From the NCBI GenBank assembly GCA_964632865.1, contig CAZWDH010000363.1:1-6110 (forward strand): a DNA stretch of 6,110 bases. Direction: 5' to 3'. Below, piece after piece: positions 6,073 to 6,110 of the stretch. How positions within the stretch are numbered: the first letter of the stretch is position 1; each line of letters begins with the position of its first letter. The DNA comes from JAHDWY01 sp964632865 (GTDB lineage Bacteria; Hydrogenedentota; Hydrogenedentia; Hydrogenedentales; SLHB01). A program made the translations under genes and the position numbers. The notes beneath the pieces are model-generated. The model did no database searches, was not told the DNA's origin, and worked only from the letters and a program-made list of their open reading frames with translations.

Positions 6073-6110
6073 GGATGACGGCGTGGGCAGATGTGAAGTA
6101 TTGGGTTTAT

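Overview
The window looks like part of a GC-rich bacterial chromosome from a draft or metagenome assembly; a run of exactly ten Ns sits inside one gene. The gene mix is a Tat-exported parallel beta-helix protein, a secreted FAD-dependent oxidoreductase of the GATPAG type and many short hairpin-rich intergenic repeats. That mix suggests a PVC-superphylum, Hydrogenedentota or Planctomycetota-like organism. This placement is inference: there is no marker gene here.

Layout from left to right. Positions 1-285 hold an inverted-repeat element of about 150 bp and no convincing gene. Positions 286-1133 hold a compact minus-strand pair: a 55-residue YqaE/Pmp3 membrane peptide followed 5 nt later by a HAD-IA phosphatase. 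Positions 1134-1397 hold a second element with the same kind of ends. Positions 1398-2747 (minus) encode an exported right-handed beta-helix protein. A 112-bp divergent intergenic region separates it from a 56-residue HicB-like antitoxin gene on the plus strand (2860-3030), which has no HicA partner. Positions 3031-3184 carry a cluster of four perfect hairpins between convergent genes. Positions 3185-5807 hold a two-gene minus-strand operon: a membrane-anchored DUF2314-like protein whose last codons overlap the start of the secreted FAD oxidoreductase by 8 bp. Positions 5808-6110 hold a candidate promoter for that operon and another inverted-repeat element.

Functionally, the beta-helix protein and the FAD oxidoreductase are both predicted to work outside the cytoplasm, as expected in a polysaccharide-degrading lifestyle, but no substrate can be read from the sequence. 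The HAD phosphatase and the Pmp3-like peptide are generic housekeeping or stress functions. I see no complete novel system. The observations most worth following are the paired inverted-repeat elements, whose internal hairpin keeps its pairing despite base changes, and the orphan, apparently shortened HicB gene ending near a repeat cluster.
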